From assembly GCF_007176755.1 (NCBI RefSeq), contig NZ_BJTV01000001.1:248001-312000 (forward strand): 64,000 nt of DNA, read 5' to 3'. Below the pieces are notes generated by a model, which worked only from the letters and a program-made list of their open reading frames with translations, ran no database searches and was not told where the DNA came from. This document shows positions 34,969 through 43,619 of this stretch, piece after piece. A program made the position numbers and the translations under genes. This stretch comes from Streptomyces sp. 1-11. Lineage in GTDB: Bacteria > Actinomycetota > Actinomycetes > Streptomycetales > Streptomycetaceae. The stretch's first letter is position 1. The number at the start of each line of letters is the position of its first letter.

Positions 34969-35963
34969 GCGAGTACCACCCGTCGGTCGGCCACCGCGTA
35001 CAGGACGTCCGCGACGGCGTTGGCGATGACCACGAAGAAGCCGATGACCAGAACCATGCCGACGACGACCGGCAGGTCGACCACCTTGACCGCGTGGACC
35101 AGTTCCTGTCCGATGCCGGGGAGCCCGAAGAGGGTCTCGGTGAGGACGGCGCCGCCGACGGCCCCGCCGAAGTTGTTGGCGTTCAGCGCGATGACCGGCG
35201 CGAGCGCGCCGCGCAGGGCGTGCCGCCCGACCACCGAGCGCTCGGCGACCCCGTAGGCGCGGAACGTCCGTACGTGGTCCTCGGCGAGGGTCTCCAGCAT
35301 GGCCGCCCGGGTCAGGCGCGCGAACGCCGCGGCCTCGATGAGGGCGAGCGAGAGCCAGGGCAGCAGCAGGTTCCACGCCCACTGCTCGGGGTCGTCGGCG
35401 AGCTTCACGTACTGCGGGAAGGGCAGCAGCCGCAGCTCACCGCAGACCACGATCATCAGGACCAGGCCGATGACGAAGACGGGCGTGGCCGTGCCGGCGA
35501 GGGTGACGGCGGTCAGCGCCCGCTCGGTGAACCGGCCGCGCCGCCAGGCGGAGAGCACCCCGGTGCCGACGCCCAGGACGAGCCAGATCACCATCGCGCC
35601 GGACACCAGCGACAGGCTGACCGGGAGCTTGGCCAGGATGATGTCCGTCACCTGCCGGTCGCTCTGATAGGAGAGCCCTAGGCAGGGCGCCGGGCAGTGG
35701 GCCACCGAGGTGCCGGTCGAGTAGTCCTGGCCGGCGACGAGGCCCTGCAGGAAGTGCCAGTAGCGCAGGTACAGCGGGTCGTCCAGGTGGAGCTGCTGGG
35801 CGACCTGGTGGACCTGGGCAGGCGAGCAGCGCGGGCCGCAGCTGATCTGGGCGACGTTGCCGGGGGTGACGTAGAAGACGACGTAGATGATCACCGAGAT
35901 GGCGAGCAGGGTGATCAGGGCGCCGACGGCGCGGCGCAGTACGAAACCGCCGAACCCGCTCAT
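34965..35963 (-). CDS. Oligopeptide-type ABC transporter permease (DppB-like)
   Basis: This 332-residue integral membrane subunit has about six membrane helices and the binding-protein-dependent transport domain. The EAA-type coupling segment lies at ~230 (YGVAERSVVGRHALRGALAP), and LFGLPGIGQELVHAV is typical of DppB. An extracellular loop contains four Cys (ISCGPRC and AHCPAPC) that may form disulfides, somewhat unusual for the family. ATGA overlaps join it to both neighbours. Confidence 0.92.
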   Translation of the reverse strand: MSGFGGFVLRRAVGALITLLAISVIIYVVFYVTPGNVAQISCGPRCSPAQVHQVAQQLHLDDPLYLRYWHFLQGLVAGQDYSTGTSVAHCPAPCLGLSYQSDRQVTDIILAKLPVSLSLVSGAMVIWLVLGVGTGVLSAWRRGRFTERALTAVTLAGTATPVFVIGLVLMIVVCGELRLLPFPQYVKLADDPEQWAWNLLLPWLSLALIEAAAFARLTRAAMLETLAEDHVRTFRAYGVAERSVVGRHALRGALAPVIALNANNFGGAVGGAVLTETLFGLPGIGQELVHAVKVVDLPVVVGMVLVIGFFVVIANAVADVLYAVADRRVVLA

Positions 35964-37000
35964 GCGGCGTCCTCCTTTCCGGTCCCGGCCGCGCCGGGCG
36001 CATCCGCCCCGGCGCGGCCCTCGCCCTTGGCGCCGGTGCCGACGCGCAGCCGGGAGGCCGCGCGCGGGTCGAGGGCGGTGCGTACGCCGTCGCCGAGGAC
36101 GGTCAGCGCGACGACGGTGACGAAGAGGGCCCCGGCGGGCAGCAGCAGGTACTGCGGCGCCGCCTGGTACCAGACGTCGGCGGCGGTGAGCATCTGTCCC
36201 CAGGACGGCGTCGGCGGCTTCACGCCCACGCCGAGGAAGGACAGGGCCGCCTCGATGGAGATGTTGATGGGCACGAGCAGCGCGGCGTAGGTGATGACGG
36301 GCGCGGCGAGCCCGGGCAGCAGCTCGCGGCGGGCGATCCGCCAGGTGCCCCAGCCGCTGAGCCGGGCGGCGGCCACATGGTCGAGCCCCTTGAGGGTGAG
36401 CGTCTGCGCGCGCGTGATCTTGGCGATGTTGCCCCAGGCGATCAGGCCGATCACGAAGGTGACCAGGACGGGCCGCGGGAAGCTCGTCGGGACGATGGCG
36501 AGCAGCGCGAGCGCCATGATCATCAGTGGCAGGGCGATGATGATGTCGGTGATCCGGCTCAACAGTTGATCAATGAACCGGCTGCCGAGCGCCGAGGCGA
36601 CGCCGATCAGCACGCCGAGGGTCACCTGGATCACGGTCGCGGCCAGCGCGACGCCCAGCGAGACCCGCGCCCCGTACACCAGCCGGGCGAACAGGTCGCG
36701 GCCGGTCTGCGGCTCGACGCCCAGCCAGTGTCCGCCGCCGGCGCCGCCGAACGAGCCGATAGGCACGCCCCCGCGCGCGGAGTCGATCAGGGAGGGGTGG
36801 TAGGTGGTGGGGTCCTGGCCCTCCAGGGCGGTGAGCAGCGGCGCGGCGAGCGCGACCAGGACGAGCAGCGCCACGACGGCCGCGGCGACCAGGGCGGCGC
36901 GCTGCGCCCGCAGCCGCCGCCAGAACTGACGGGCCCCCGAGGCCCCCGGGACGGTGGTGTCCGTCCCGGGGGCCTGGGTGGCGACAAGTGCCTCGCTCAC
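35960..37000 (-). CDS. Oligopeptide-type ABC transporter permease (DppC-like)
   Basis: This 346-residue membrane subunit has an N-terminal cytosolic extension (~35 residues), a DppC-type first helix and the transport domain. The coupling loop is AARLSGWGTWRIARRELLPGLAAP-like (~215-238), and the FLGVGVKPPTPSWGQML motif is characteristic of DppC/OppC. It starts 4 nt after the binding-protein stop and its stop overlaps the next gene (ATGA). Confidence 0.92.
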   Translation of the reverse strand: MSEALVATQAPGTDTTVPGASGARQFWRRLRAQRAALVAAAVVALLVLVALAAPLLTALEGQDPTTYHPSLIDSARGGVPIGSFGGAGGGHWLGVEPQTGRDLFARLVYGARVSLGVALAATVIQVTLGVLIGVASALGSRFIDQLLSRITDIIIALPLMIMALALLAIVPTSFPRPVLVTFVIGLIAWGNIAKITRAQTLTLKGLDHVAAARLSGWGTWRIARRELLPGLAAPVITYAALLVPINISIEAALSFLGVGVKPPTPSWGQMLTAADVWYQAAPQYLLLPAGALFVTVVALTVLGDGVRTALDPRAASRLRVGTGAKGEGRAGADAPGAAGTGKEDAA

Positions 37001-37004
37001 GGCC

Positions 37005-38723
37005 TTACTTCACCGCGACCTGGGAGATGTCGAGCACGCCGGTCCAGTCGCTGATGACGATGTTCCTGACGTCCTGGCCGTACAGGCGCTTGTAGACCGG
37101 GTGGAACAGCGGCACCACGAGGGCCTGCTCGCCGATCTTCTTGTCCAGCGCGCCCCACCGCTTCGCGGCCGCGTCGAGGTCGGTCAGCTTGTTGATCGCG
37201 TCGATCTCGGCATTGACCGACTTGTCGTCGAGCAGGCCCGTGTTGAAGTTCGCGCCGTCCTTGACGATCTGCCGGCCGTCGAAGATCGGGGCGAGGAAAG
37301 GACCGCCGGAGGGCCAGTCGGCACCCCAGTGGGCGAGGAAGAAGCCCGGCTCGGTCCTCACGTTGTGGATCTTGTCCGCGTAGTCGTTCTCCTCCAGGCC
37401 CTGCAGCCTGACCGTGATGCCGGCCTTCTTCAGCGCGTCCTGGATCGCGGTCGCGATCTCGGGGCTGGTCTCGAAGTCCTTGCTGTTGGAGTGGGTCAGC
37501 GTGACGGTGAGACCGTTCGTGTGGCCGGCCTGCGCCAGCAGTTCCCTGGCCTTGGCCGCGTTGCCGGACCTGCCCGCCGGGAACGGGTCGTAGGGCGTGT
37601 GGCCGAAGGACTTCTGGTCGGGCAGGAAGGTGGTGGCGGGTTCGGCGAGCGCGCTGCCGCCGGCCGCGTTGACCACGGACGAGCGGTCGATGGCGTAGGC
37701 GATCGCCTGCCGGACCTTCGGGTCGTCGAACGGCTTCACCTTCGGGTTGAAGGCGATGTAGTTCGTGTAGCCGAAGTGGCCGGTGCCGACCCGCGCGGCC
37801 AGCGCCTTGTCGCCGGTGACCTTGGCGAGCTCGGCCGGGCCGAGGTTGGTGTCCGTGGTGACCGCGGCGGCGTCCGTTCCCTGGGACGCGGACAGCCGCT
37901 GGTTGATCACGGAGGAGTCCAGCCCGGAGCGGACGTCGACGGTGTCCGGGTAGGCCTTGCGCTCGGCGTCGACGGCCGTGGACCAGTACGGGTTGCGCTT
38001 CAGGACGAGGTGCTCGCCGTCGTTCTCGTTGCTGACGACCTTGTAGGGGCCGGACGAGACCGGGTGCTGCTCGTACTTCGTGCCCGTGTCCTTGGCCTTG
38101 GGCACGGGCGTGAACTGGGTCTGGGTGGCCAGGTAGGGGAACTCGCCCTCGGGCTTGTTCAGGTGGAAGACGATGGTCCGCTCGTCCGGCGTCTCGATCG
38201 CGGACAGGCCCTTCTTGTCCTTGTACGGACCCTGGTAGTCCGCGGCGCCGGCCAGCCAGTCCCGCAGGTAGGGCGCGCCGCCCGACAGCTCGGGCGCGAA
38301 GGAGCGCTCGATGCCGTACTTGACGTCGGCGGACGTGATCGGGGTGCCGTCCTCGTACTTCAGGCCCTTGCGCAGGGTGTACGTCCACACGGTCGCGTTC
38401 TTGCTGGGGCGTCCGGTGTCGGTGGCGAGGTCCGGGACGACCTCGGCGCCGGCCGCGCCGTTCTCGCGGTTGCGGGTGGTGAGGGTGCGGAAGACGAGCG
38501 AGGGGACGTTGCCGCCGCCGGAGGTGTACAGGCGGGCGGGGTCGAAGTCCTGCTGCGGGTTGGAGTTCAGCACCGTGAGCGTGCCGCCCTTGTGCGGCGC
38601 GGAGTCGCCGGCCGGGCCCTTGGCATCGTTGTCCTCCGGACCGCAGGCGGCGGCGCCCGCTGCCACGACCAGGCTGACGGATGCCGCTGCCACGCGGCGC
38701 GCTATGACGGACGGTTGACGCAT
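37005..38723 (-). CDS. Solute-binding lipoprotein of the oligopeptide ABC transporter
   Basis: This 572-residue extracytoplasmic family 5 binding protein captures a peptide-like substrate for the downstream permeases. The signal peptide (RRVAAASVSLVVAAGAAACG) ends at a lipidated Cys near residue 24. Family-5 landmarks include DFDPARLYTSGGG, and the peptide-site segment KGLKYEDGTPITSADVKYGIER. I prefer the ATG at 38723; a start at 38750 would spoil the signal peptide N-region. The substrate is not evident, but the Cys-containing leader peptide upstream hints at a sulfur-containing solute (inference). Confidence 0.9.
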   Translation of the reverse strand: MRQPSVIARRVAAASVSLVVAAGAAACGPEDNDAKGPAGDSAPHKGGTLTVLNSNPQQDFDPARLYTSGGGNVPSLVFRTLTTRNRENGAAGAEVVPDLATDTGRPSKNATVWTYTLRKGLKYEDGTPITSADVKYGIERSFAPELSGGAPYLRDWLAGAADYQGPYKDKKGLSAIETPDERTIVFHLNKPEGEFPYLATQTQFTPVPKAKDTGTKYEQHPVSSGPYKVVSNENDGEHLVLKRNPYWSTAVDAERKAYPDTVDVRSGLDSSVINQRLSASQGTDAAAVTTDTNLGPAELAKVTGDKALAARVGTGHFGYTNYIAFNPKVKPFDDPKVRQAIAYAIDRSSVVNAAGGSALAEPATTFLPDQKSFGHTPYDPFPAGRSGNAAKARELLAQAGHTNGLTVTLTHSNSKDFETSPEIATAIQDALKKAGITVRLQGLEENDYADKIHNVRTEPGFFLAHWGADWPSGGPFLAPIFDGRQIVKDGANFNTGLLDDKSVNAEIDAINKLTDLDAAAKRWGALDKKIGEQALVVPLFHPVYKRLYGQDVRNIVISDWTGVLDISQVAVK

Positions 38724-38832
38724 CGGAATGACGACCTCTCGGGGCTGCATCGAGGATTTCTCGACAAGTGAGACAGATGGACGAGGAGTGAGACGGCTGC
38801 GGGCAGACGTCGGCCCCGGCGTCGGGTCGTCG

Positions 38833-38856
38833 AAAACACCCGTGACACGGTCACGG
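38833..38856 (-). terminator. Attenuator-like hairpin between leader peptide and binding-protein gene
   Basis: On the minus strand a 7-bp stem (CCGTGAC / GTCACGG, loop of three, 38840-38856) is followed by GTGTTTT (T-run 38833-38836). It lies between the leader-peptide stop and the transporter operon, the expected place for an attenuator. Confidence 0.65.
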
Positions 38857-38903
38857 ACGGAATGAGGGAGATGAGTCGCGACGCGAACGCCAGGGAGGCG
38901 GCG

Positions 38904-38999
38904 TCAGCGACAGTGGATGTCGGCCACGCATAGCGCGGTCACACCGAACAGCGCCAGCTCGATGGCTGCGCTGTGTGAGGCGGTGTGACGGGACGACAT
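38904..38999 (-). CDS. Putative 31-residue leader peptide of the ABC operon, probably leaderless
   Basis: The frame encodes MSSRHTASHSAAIELALFGV and ends ALCVADIHCR, with two Cys near the C-terminus and a final CR, the pattern of Streptomyces leader peptides found upstream of sulfur-related genes. The ATG lies 7 nt after a -10 box, so translation would begin at or next to the 5' end of the mRNA; no Shine-Dalgarno sequence is present. A hairpin with a T-run follows. In mycobacteria, Cys-containing leaderless upstream ORFs control operons by cysteine-dependent attenuation; a similar mechanism is inferred here. Confidence 0.7.
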   Translation of the reverse strand: MSSRHTASHSAAIELALFGVTALCVADIHCR

Positions 39000-39006
39000 G
39001 CCGAGA

Positions 39007-39035
39007 AATATGAACGAACATGCGACTCATGTCAA
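39007..39035 (-). promoter_or_regulatory. Strong promoter: TTGACA-N17-CATATT
   Basis: On the minus strand a perfect -35 TTGACA (39030-39035), 17-nt spacer and -10 CATATT (39007-39012). The ATG of the leader peptide begins 8 nt downstream, so the transcript should be leaderless or nearly so. Confidence 0.8.
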
Positions 39036-39055
39036 TCTGACATAAGCGCCGCCCG

Positions 39056-40708
39056 TCAACTCTTCGGATACGGCCAGGGGTTGGGCCGGCAGTGGATTCC
39101 GTCGTGGTCGAGGAACTTGGTCTGCTGCTGCATGACCGGAGCGAGTTCGCCGTCCTTGTCGCAGGTCACATGGCCGTGGCCGAGCCGGTGGCCGACTTCG
39201 TGATTGATCAGCATTTGCCGGTATGCGTGGATTTTGTCCCCGTAGGTCACACTGCCCTGGGCCCACCGGTAGGCGTTGATCATCACGCGTTCGGTGGACG
39301 CCGAGTCGCAGGAGACGTTGTCCTCGGTGGTGTCCAGGCCCGACTTGGCACACCACTTTGCGGTGGTGCCCGGACTGGCGAGCGTGATCACGAAGTCCGG
39401 CTTGCCGGAGGAGACCCGCTCGAAGGTACGGGCGCCGTCATGGGCCCAACTGCGGTCGTTGTTCAGCGTCTTCTGCACCGCCTCGGCGAACAGCGCGCCG
39501 TCCAGGCCGAGTCCCTGCTCGACGTCCACCCGGTAGGTGTACTTCTGGCCCCTGCCGGGCGCCTTGTCGAGGCCCGGAACCGCGTCGAACTTCCCGGACC
39601 CCCGCAGATCGGCGCTGAGGGGGTACGTCCGGGCCATCTTCTGGTCGTAGCTGAGCGCCGCCACGCCCGGCGCGGCGGACGGGGCGACGCCGTGGGCCTG
39701 GGCGCCGTCCGCCCGGCCGGTGGCGGTCCGCGCCTGCACGCCGCTGCCGTCGGGGCCGTCGGTGACCTGCCCGGCGACGACGATCGCCAGGGCGGTGGTC
39801 ACGGCCGCGGCCGCAATGCCGGTGAAGGCCCGGCCTCTTCCGCCGGGGCGCTGAGCGGGCACGGTGGCCTCGGGCCCGTCGCCGCCCGCCCCGGACCCGG
39901 CGCCCCTGGCCGCCGGTTCCCGGCCGGGGCCGTCCTCGCCGCCGCCGGGTGCGGCGCGGCGGCCGGAGCCGGACTCGAAGACGTCGAGGTCCTCGGCGAA
40001 GGCGTCGAGGTACTCCTGCCGGGGGCCGCCCTGCCGCCGGCGCTGCCTCGGCAGGGCCGTACCGGGCCCGCCGCCCGCACCCTTCCGGGTGCCGGAGGCC
40101 GCCGCCGACCCCGTCGGTGACCCGGAGCCGGCCCCGGCGCCGCCGTCGGCCGCACCCCTGACCTCACCCCAGCCGCCCCCGGCCTCACGCTGCTCGGGAT
40201 GCCCGCCACGGGCCCGGGAGGCACCACCACCGAACCGCGGCACCCCCTGCGCGGGGGTGCCTTCGGGCAGCCGGGGCACCCCACGAGCCGGAGTGCCGTC
40301 AGGCAACCGCGGCATCCCATGCGCAGGCGTGCCGTCAGGCAGTCGCGGCACCCCATGCGCCGGAGTGCCCTCCCCGAGACGCGGCACCCCTCGAACGGGC
40401 GTGCCGTCAGGCAGTCGCGGCACCCCATGCGCCGGAGTGCCGTCCGTGAGACGCGGGACCCCTTGAGCAGGCGTGCCGTCAGGCAACCGCGGCGCCCCGC
40501 GGCCAGGCGTGCCGGCCGGGAAGCCGGGTGTCCCCTGTGCTGGGCGCTGTCCCGCCCCCTGGGCGGCCGGGCCGCCCGGGAACTGGCGCTGCCCGGGCAG
40601 CCGGACCTCGCGTCCGGCCCCTGGGGCCGCGCCCCGCGGATCTCCCTGTTCGTTTATGTCCGTGGAGCCGGCCTTGGCGGCCGGTCCTCGGCGACTGTGG
40701 CGTCCCAC
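39056..40708 (-). CDS. DUF3152 membrane-anchored zincin with 12-residue repeats
   Basis: This 550-residue protein has a short N-terminal segment, nine tandem copies of a 12-residue Pro/Gly repeat (~61-160), a disordered region, one membrane helix (~300-320, ending AGQVTDG) and a C-terminal extracellular DUF3152 domain (~370-550). That domain has a metzincin-type zinc site HEVGHRLGHGH (HExxHxxGxxH, ~505-515) and two conserved Cys pairs, so it is probably a secreted-face metalloprotease. The substrate is unknown. GTG start with GAGGG upstream; it follows an alpha/beta-hydrolase gene by 6 nt. Confidence 0.87.
   Translation of the reverse strand: MGRHSRRGPAAKAGSTDINEQGDPRGAAPGAGREVRLPGQRQFPGGPAAQGAGQRPAQGTPGFPAGTPGRGAPRLPDGTPAQGVPRLTDGTPAHGVPRLPDGTPVRGVPRLGEGTPAHGVPRLPDGTPAHGMPRLPDGTPARGVPRLPEGTPAQGVPRFGGGASRARGGHPEQREAGGGWGEVRGAADGGAGAGSGSPTGSAAASGTRKGAGGGPGTALPRQRRRQGGPRQEYLDAFAEDLDVFESGSGRRAAPGGGEDGPGREPAARGAGSGAGGDGPEATVPAQRPGGRGRAFTGIAAAAVTTALAIVVAGQVTDGPDGSGVQARTATGRADGAQAHGVAPSAAPGVAALSYDQKMARTYPLSADLRGSGKFDAVPGLDKAPGRGQKYTYRVDVEQGLGLDGALFAEAVQKTLNNDRSWAHDGARTFERVSSGKPDFVITLASPGTTAKWCAKSGLDTTEDNVSCDSASTERVMINAYRWAQGSVTYGDKIHAYRQMLINHEVGHRLGHGHVTCDKDGELAPVMQQQTKFLDHDGIHCRPNPWPYPKS
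40229..40528 (-). repeat. 36-bp tandem repeat encoding PRLPDGTPAHGV units
   Basis: About nine copies, in frame, of a 36-bp unit. The core Pro-Arg-Leu-Pro-Asp-Gly-Thr-Pro is kept and the Ala/Val/His positions vary. The repeat is intracellular by topology, since it precedes the single membrane helix. Confidence 0.92.
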
Positions 40709-40714
40709 CAGCCC

Positions 40715-41704
40715 TCAGCTCTCCGTGTCCTCGGCGGAATCGCCGTCCGGTGTCGCGGCCTGCGCGAGGAGTTCCCGGAACGCCCCCGCGACCACTTCCG
40801 GGTACTCCATCATCGCCACGTGCCCTGCCTCCGGCAGCGACAGCAGACGCGAGTCGCGGAAGGAGCGGGCCGCCTTGCGGGCCATGCGGAAGCCGACGAG
40901 CTGGTCGCGGCCGCCGTAGATCAGCAGGGTCGGGGCGAGGACGCGCTCGGCCTGGCGCCACAGCCCGTGCTGACCGCCCAGGGTGTAGGCGTTGACGATA
41001 CCGCGCGCGGAGCGTGCCATCGCGTCCCAGAAATAGGGCAGTTGCAGCCGCCGCTCCAGTTCCTCGACGGCGTGCCCGAACGCCTCGCCGGACACGCGCC
41101 CCGGGTCGCCGTAGCAGAGCGCCATGACCCCGCGCACCCGCTGCTCGGGCGTCCACTCCCGGGTGAGCCGGGTGAACAGCGCGGCGATGCCGGGGACGCC
41201 CAGCAGCCCCGTCGGCACCGCGGTCCGCTGGATCCGCAGCTCGGGCAGGGCGGGCGACACCAGGGTGAGCGTCCGGACGAGATCCGGCCGTACGGCGGCC
41301 ACGCGCGTGGCGACCGCGCCGCCGAGTGAGTTGCCGAAGAGGTGCACCGGGCCGCGGCCTGCGGCGTCGAGACAGCGGATGACCGCGCGCGCGTGCCCGG
41401 TGATGGAGTAGTCGCCGTCGTCCGGGGGCGGGGAGTCGCCGAAGCCGGGCAGGTCGACCGCCTCGCCGTCCACGTCGCCGTCCAGCTCGGCCATCAGCGC
41501 CGACCAGTTCTGCGAGGAACCGCCGAGCCCGTGAACGAAGAACGCGGGCGGCAGCCCCGCACGCGCGGGCGGCCGCGAACGCACCGAAAGGGTGACCCCC
41601 GGGAGCCCCACCGACCTCAGCCGCTCGCCCTCGCCGACCCGGACGGGCGCGACCCTGGGCAGGACACTTGCGGCCGGAACGGACGGCGACTCGGTCGAAG
41701 ACAT
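40715..41704 (-). CDS. Alpha/beta-hydrolase
   Basis: This is a 329-residue cytoplasmic serine hydrolase. The oxyanion region is FVHGLGGSSQNW (~55-66), the nucleophile elbow GNSLGG (~124), the acid GGRDQL (~262) and the His AGHVAM (~292). It is similar in plan to lipases and C-C bond hydrolases; the substrate cannot be told. There is no Shine-Dalgarno sequence: a TAACAT hexamer (41711-41716) lies 6 nt before the ATG, so the mRNA may be leaderless. It forms an operon with the DUF3152 gene. Confidence 0.88.
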   Translation of the reverse strand: MSSTESPSVPAASVLPRVAPVRVGEGERLRSVGLPGVTLSVRSRPPARAGLPPAFFVHGLGGSSQNWSALMAELDGDVDGEAVDLPGFGDSPPPDDGDYSITGHARAVIRCLDAAGRGPVHLFGNSLGGAVATRVAAVRPDLVRTLTLVSPALPELRIQRTAVPTGLLGVPGIAALFTRLTREWTPEQRVRGVMALCYGDPGRVSGEAFGHAVEELERRLQLPYFWDAMARSARGIVNAYTLGGQHGLWRQAERVLAPTLLIYGGRDQLVGFRMARKAARSFRDSRLLSLPEAGHVAMMEYPEVVAGAFRELLAQAATPDGDSAEDTES

Positions 41705-41960
41705 GCGCCAATGTTACGAGACGATCACATCGCGGCTCATGTGTTCGCCGTCACAGGCGAGGGCCTGCCATGACGGAGACAGGACCGGGCACCCGGCGCG
41801 GACCGGACGGGACGACGCCCCGTCCGTAAGCCGCACGACCAGGGGGGCGACGGGCGTCCATGGCATGGCACCGCGATGAGGTGTCTCCTAGGCTCTGTCA
41901 CAGGGCACCCGAAAGTGGCCCCTGCTGGATCCAGGGACGTTCGTAGGAAGGGAGCCCACC

Positions 41961-42197
41961 ATGACCCACGACTCCATCGAGGACCCCATCGAGCCCGACA
42001 CGATCGAGGACCGGGAGGACGACAGCGCCCCCGAGATCGACGTGGAGGCCCCCGAGGGGGACGCCGCCGAGCAGCACGCGGACGTCGCCCCGGAGCGCGA
42101 CGAACCGCTCACGGACGTGGACCCGGCCCGCGGCAACGAGGCCGATCTCGTCGAGCAGAGGCGCGTCGTCTCGCTCGACGAGGACGACTATCGCTGA
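41961..42197 (+). CDS. Small very acidic protein of unknown function
   Basis: This 78-residue protein is roughly one-third Asp/Glu, with no predicted fold (begins MTHDSIEDPIEPDTIEDRED, ends VSLDEDDYR). The ribosome-binding site AGGAAGGGAG lies at good spacing before the ATG, and the codon bias matches Streptomyces genes, so it is probably a real gene. It is divergent from the hydrolase gene. It could be a disordered partner protein; nothing shows its role. Confidence 0.7.
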   Translation: MTHDSIEDPIEPDTIEDREDDSAPEIDVEAPEGDAAEQHADVAPERDEPLTDVDPARGNEADLVEQRRVVSLDEDDYR

Positions 42198-42365
42198 CCC
42201 CGCCGCCGTCCCACGGGGTCCGTCCGGCCGCGCCAGGGGGGCGCCGACCGCTTTCATCGCCGTCCGGTACGTGAAATTCTGCGCTCGCACCGCGCACAGC
42301 ACGGTTACCGAAAAGTACGATGGCCGCGCGGCCTACACCGCACGTGGACGACTTTGGGAGGCGGC

Positions 42366-43007
42366 GTGACAGCCATCGAGCAAACTGAGGCAGCACGCCC
42401 GCGTGGCACGCGTCTGCCACGCCGAGCCCGACGGAACCAGCTGCTGGGCGCCGCCCAGGAGGTCTTCGTCGCGCAGGGATACCACGCCGCGGCGATGGAC
42501 GACATCGCCGAGCGGGCCGGCGTCAGCAAGCCGGTGCTCTACCAGCACTTCCCCGGCAAGCTGGACCTCTACCTCGCGCTGCTGGACCAGCACTGCGAGG
42601 CGCTGATCCAGTCGGTGCGCAGCGCGCTGGCCTCGACGACGGACAACAAGCAGCGCGTCCGCGCCACCATGGACGCCTACTTCGCCTACGTCGAGGACGA
42701 CGGCGGCGCCTTCCGCCTGGTCTTCGAGTCCGACCTGACGAACGAGCCCGCGGTGCGCGAGCGCGTCGACAAGGTCACCAACGAATGCGCCGAGGCCATC
42801 TGCGACGTCATCGCCGAGGACACCGGCCTCTCGCGCGCGGAGTCGATGCTGCTCGCCTCCGGCCTGGGCGGGCTGGCCCAGGTGGTGGCGCGTTCCTGGC
42901 TGCACAGCGACCGCACCGTGCCGCGCGACCAGGCGGTGCAACTGCTGACCTCGCTTGCGTGGCGGGGCATCGCCGGCTTCCCGCTGCACGGCATCGACCA
43001 CCACTGA
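42366..43007 (+). CDS. TetR-family transcriptional regulator
   Basis: This 213-residue repressor-type protein has an N-terminal helix-turn-helix (~25-70: LLGAAQEVFVAQGYHAAAMD, DIAERAGVSKPVLYQHF) and a C-terminal ligand domain. I chose the GTG at 42366 with GGGAGG 4 nt upstream. A related TetR gene precedes the DUF3107 gene in mycobacteria. The ligand and targets are unknown; no operator is obvious in front of its own gene beyond a TACGAT -10-like box. Confidence 0.9.
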   Translation: MTAIEQTEAARPRGTRLPRRARRNQLLGAAQEVFVAQGYHAAAMDDIAERAGVSKPVLYQHFPGKLDLYLALLDQHCEALIQSVRSALASTTDNKQRVRATMDAYFAYVEDDGGAFRLVFESDLTNEPAVRERVDKVTNECAEAICDVIAEDTGLSRAESMLLASGLGGLAQVVARSWLHSDRTVPRDQAVQLLTSLAWRGIAGFPLHGIDHH

Positions 43008-43140
43008 CGCTCATACGTTCCCCCGCGGTGTTCGCTGATGGCGTTCCGGCCGGCAGCGTGTACGTCCCCTCACCGGGCTAATGTGTGCTGGTACGGCGCG
43101 GAAGATCGCGCACAGCACTGACCGTCGGAGGGACATAGCC

Positions 43141-43368
43141 GTGGAGGTCAAGATCGGCGTGCAGCACGCGCCCCGCGAGATCGTTCTGGAGAGCGGTCAG
43201 AGCGTCGCCGAGGTCGAGCGCCTGGTGTCCGAGGCCCTGGCCGGCAAGACGCCGCTGCTCAGCCTCGAGGATGAGAAGGGCCGCAAGGTCCTGGTGCCGG
43301 CGGACCGCCTGGCGTACGTGGAGATCGGCGAGCCGACCGTCCGCAAGGTCGGTTTCGGCACGCTGTAG
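43141..43368 (+). CDS. DUF3107 protein (TB9.4 family)
   Basis: This 75-residue protein is found throughout actinobacteria, with function unknown. It begins MEVKIGVQHAPREIVLESGQ and has a compact beta-alpha ubiquitin-like look. GTG start with GGAGGG 9 nt upstream. It lies between the TetR regulator and the ferritin-like gene, the same set seen in mycobacteria (Rv3208-Rv3210c, from memory). A 20-bp hairpin terminator follows. Confidence 0.88.
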   Translation: MEVKIGVQHAPREIVLESGQSVAEVERLVSEALAGKTPLLSLEDEKGRKVLVPADRLAYVEIGEPTVRKVGFGTL

Positions 43369-43377
43369 GTCCCGTTC

Positions 43378-43422
43378 GACGGAAGGGGCCCGGCGGCATC
43401 GCGCCGCCGGGCCCCTTCCGTC
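43378..43422 (+). terminator. 20-bp hairpin with short T-run
   Basis: Perfect arms 43378-43397 and 43403-43422, loop ATCGC, then CTTTC. This is the strongest terminator in the window, directly after the DUF3107 stop. Confidence 0.92.
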
Positions 43423-43485
43423 TTTCGGCGCCCGAGCCTCCGGTGTCCGCACCGTCTTTCGGCGCCCGAGCCTCCGGTGTCCGCG
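43418..43485. repeat. 34-bp direct tandem duplication
   Basis: Two copies (43418-43451, 43452-43485) of a 34-bp unit differ only at the last base. The first copy begins inside the right arm of the terminator. Confidence 0.92.
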
Positions 43486-43619
43486 CCGTCTCCGGGTGCG
43501 TGGCACCCGCACACAGTTGGAGCACAAGTCGTTCACGGGGGAGGGTTGTACTCCGCAGGTCACGGGTAGGACGGGCTACGACCGTGAAGCACCGGCCGGC
43601 CGTGGGAGGGACCCAAGAC

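Noticed and set aside
40229..40528. Regular 36-bp repeats resembling a CRISPR array
   Set aside because: There are no unique spacers, the repeats are directly adjacent, and they encode a clean in-frame peptide repeat; no cas genes are present.
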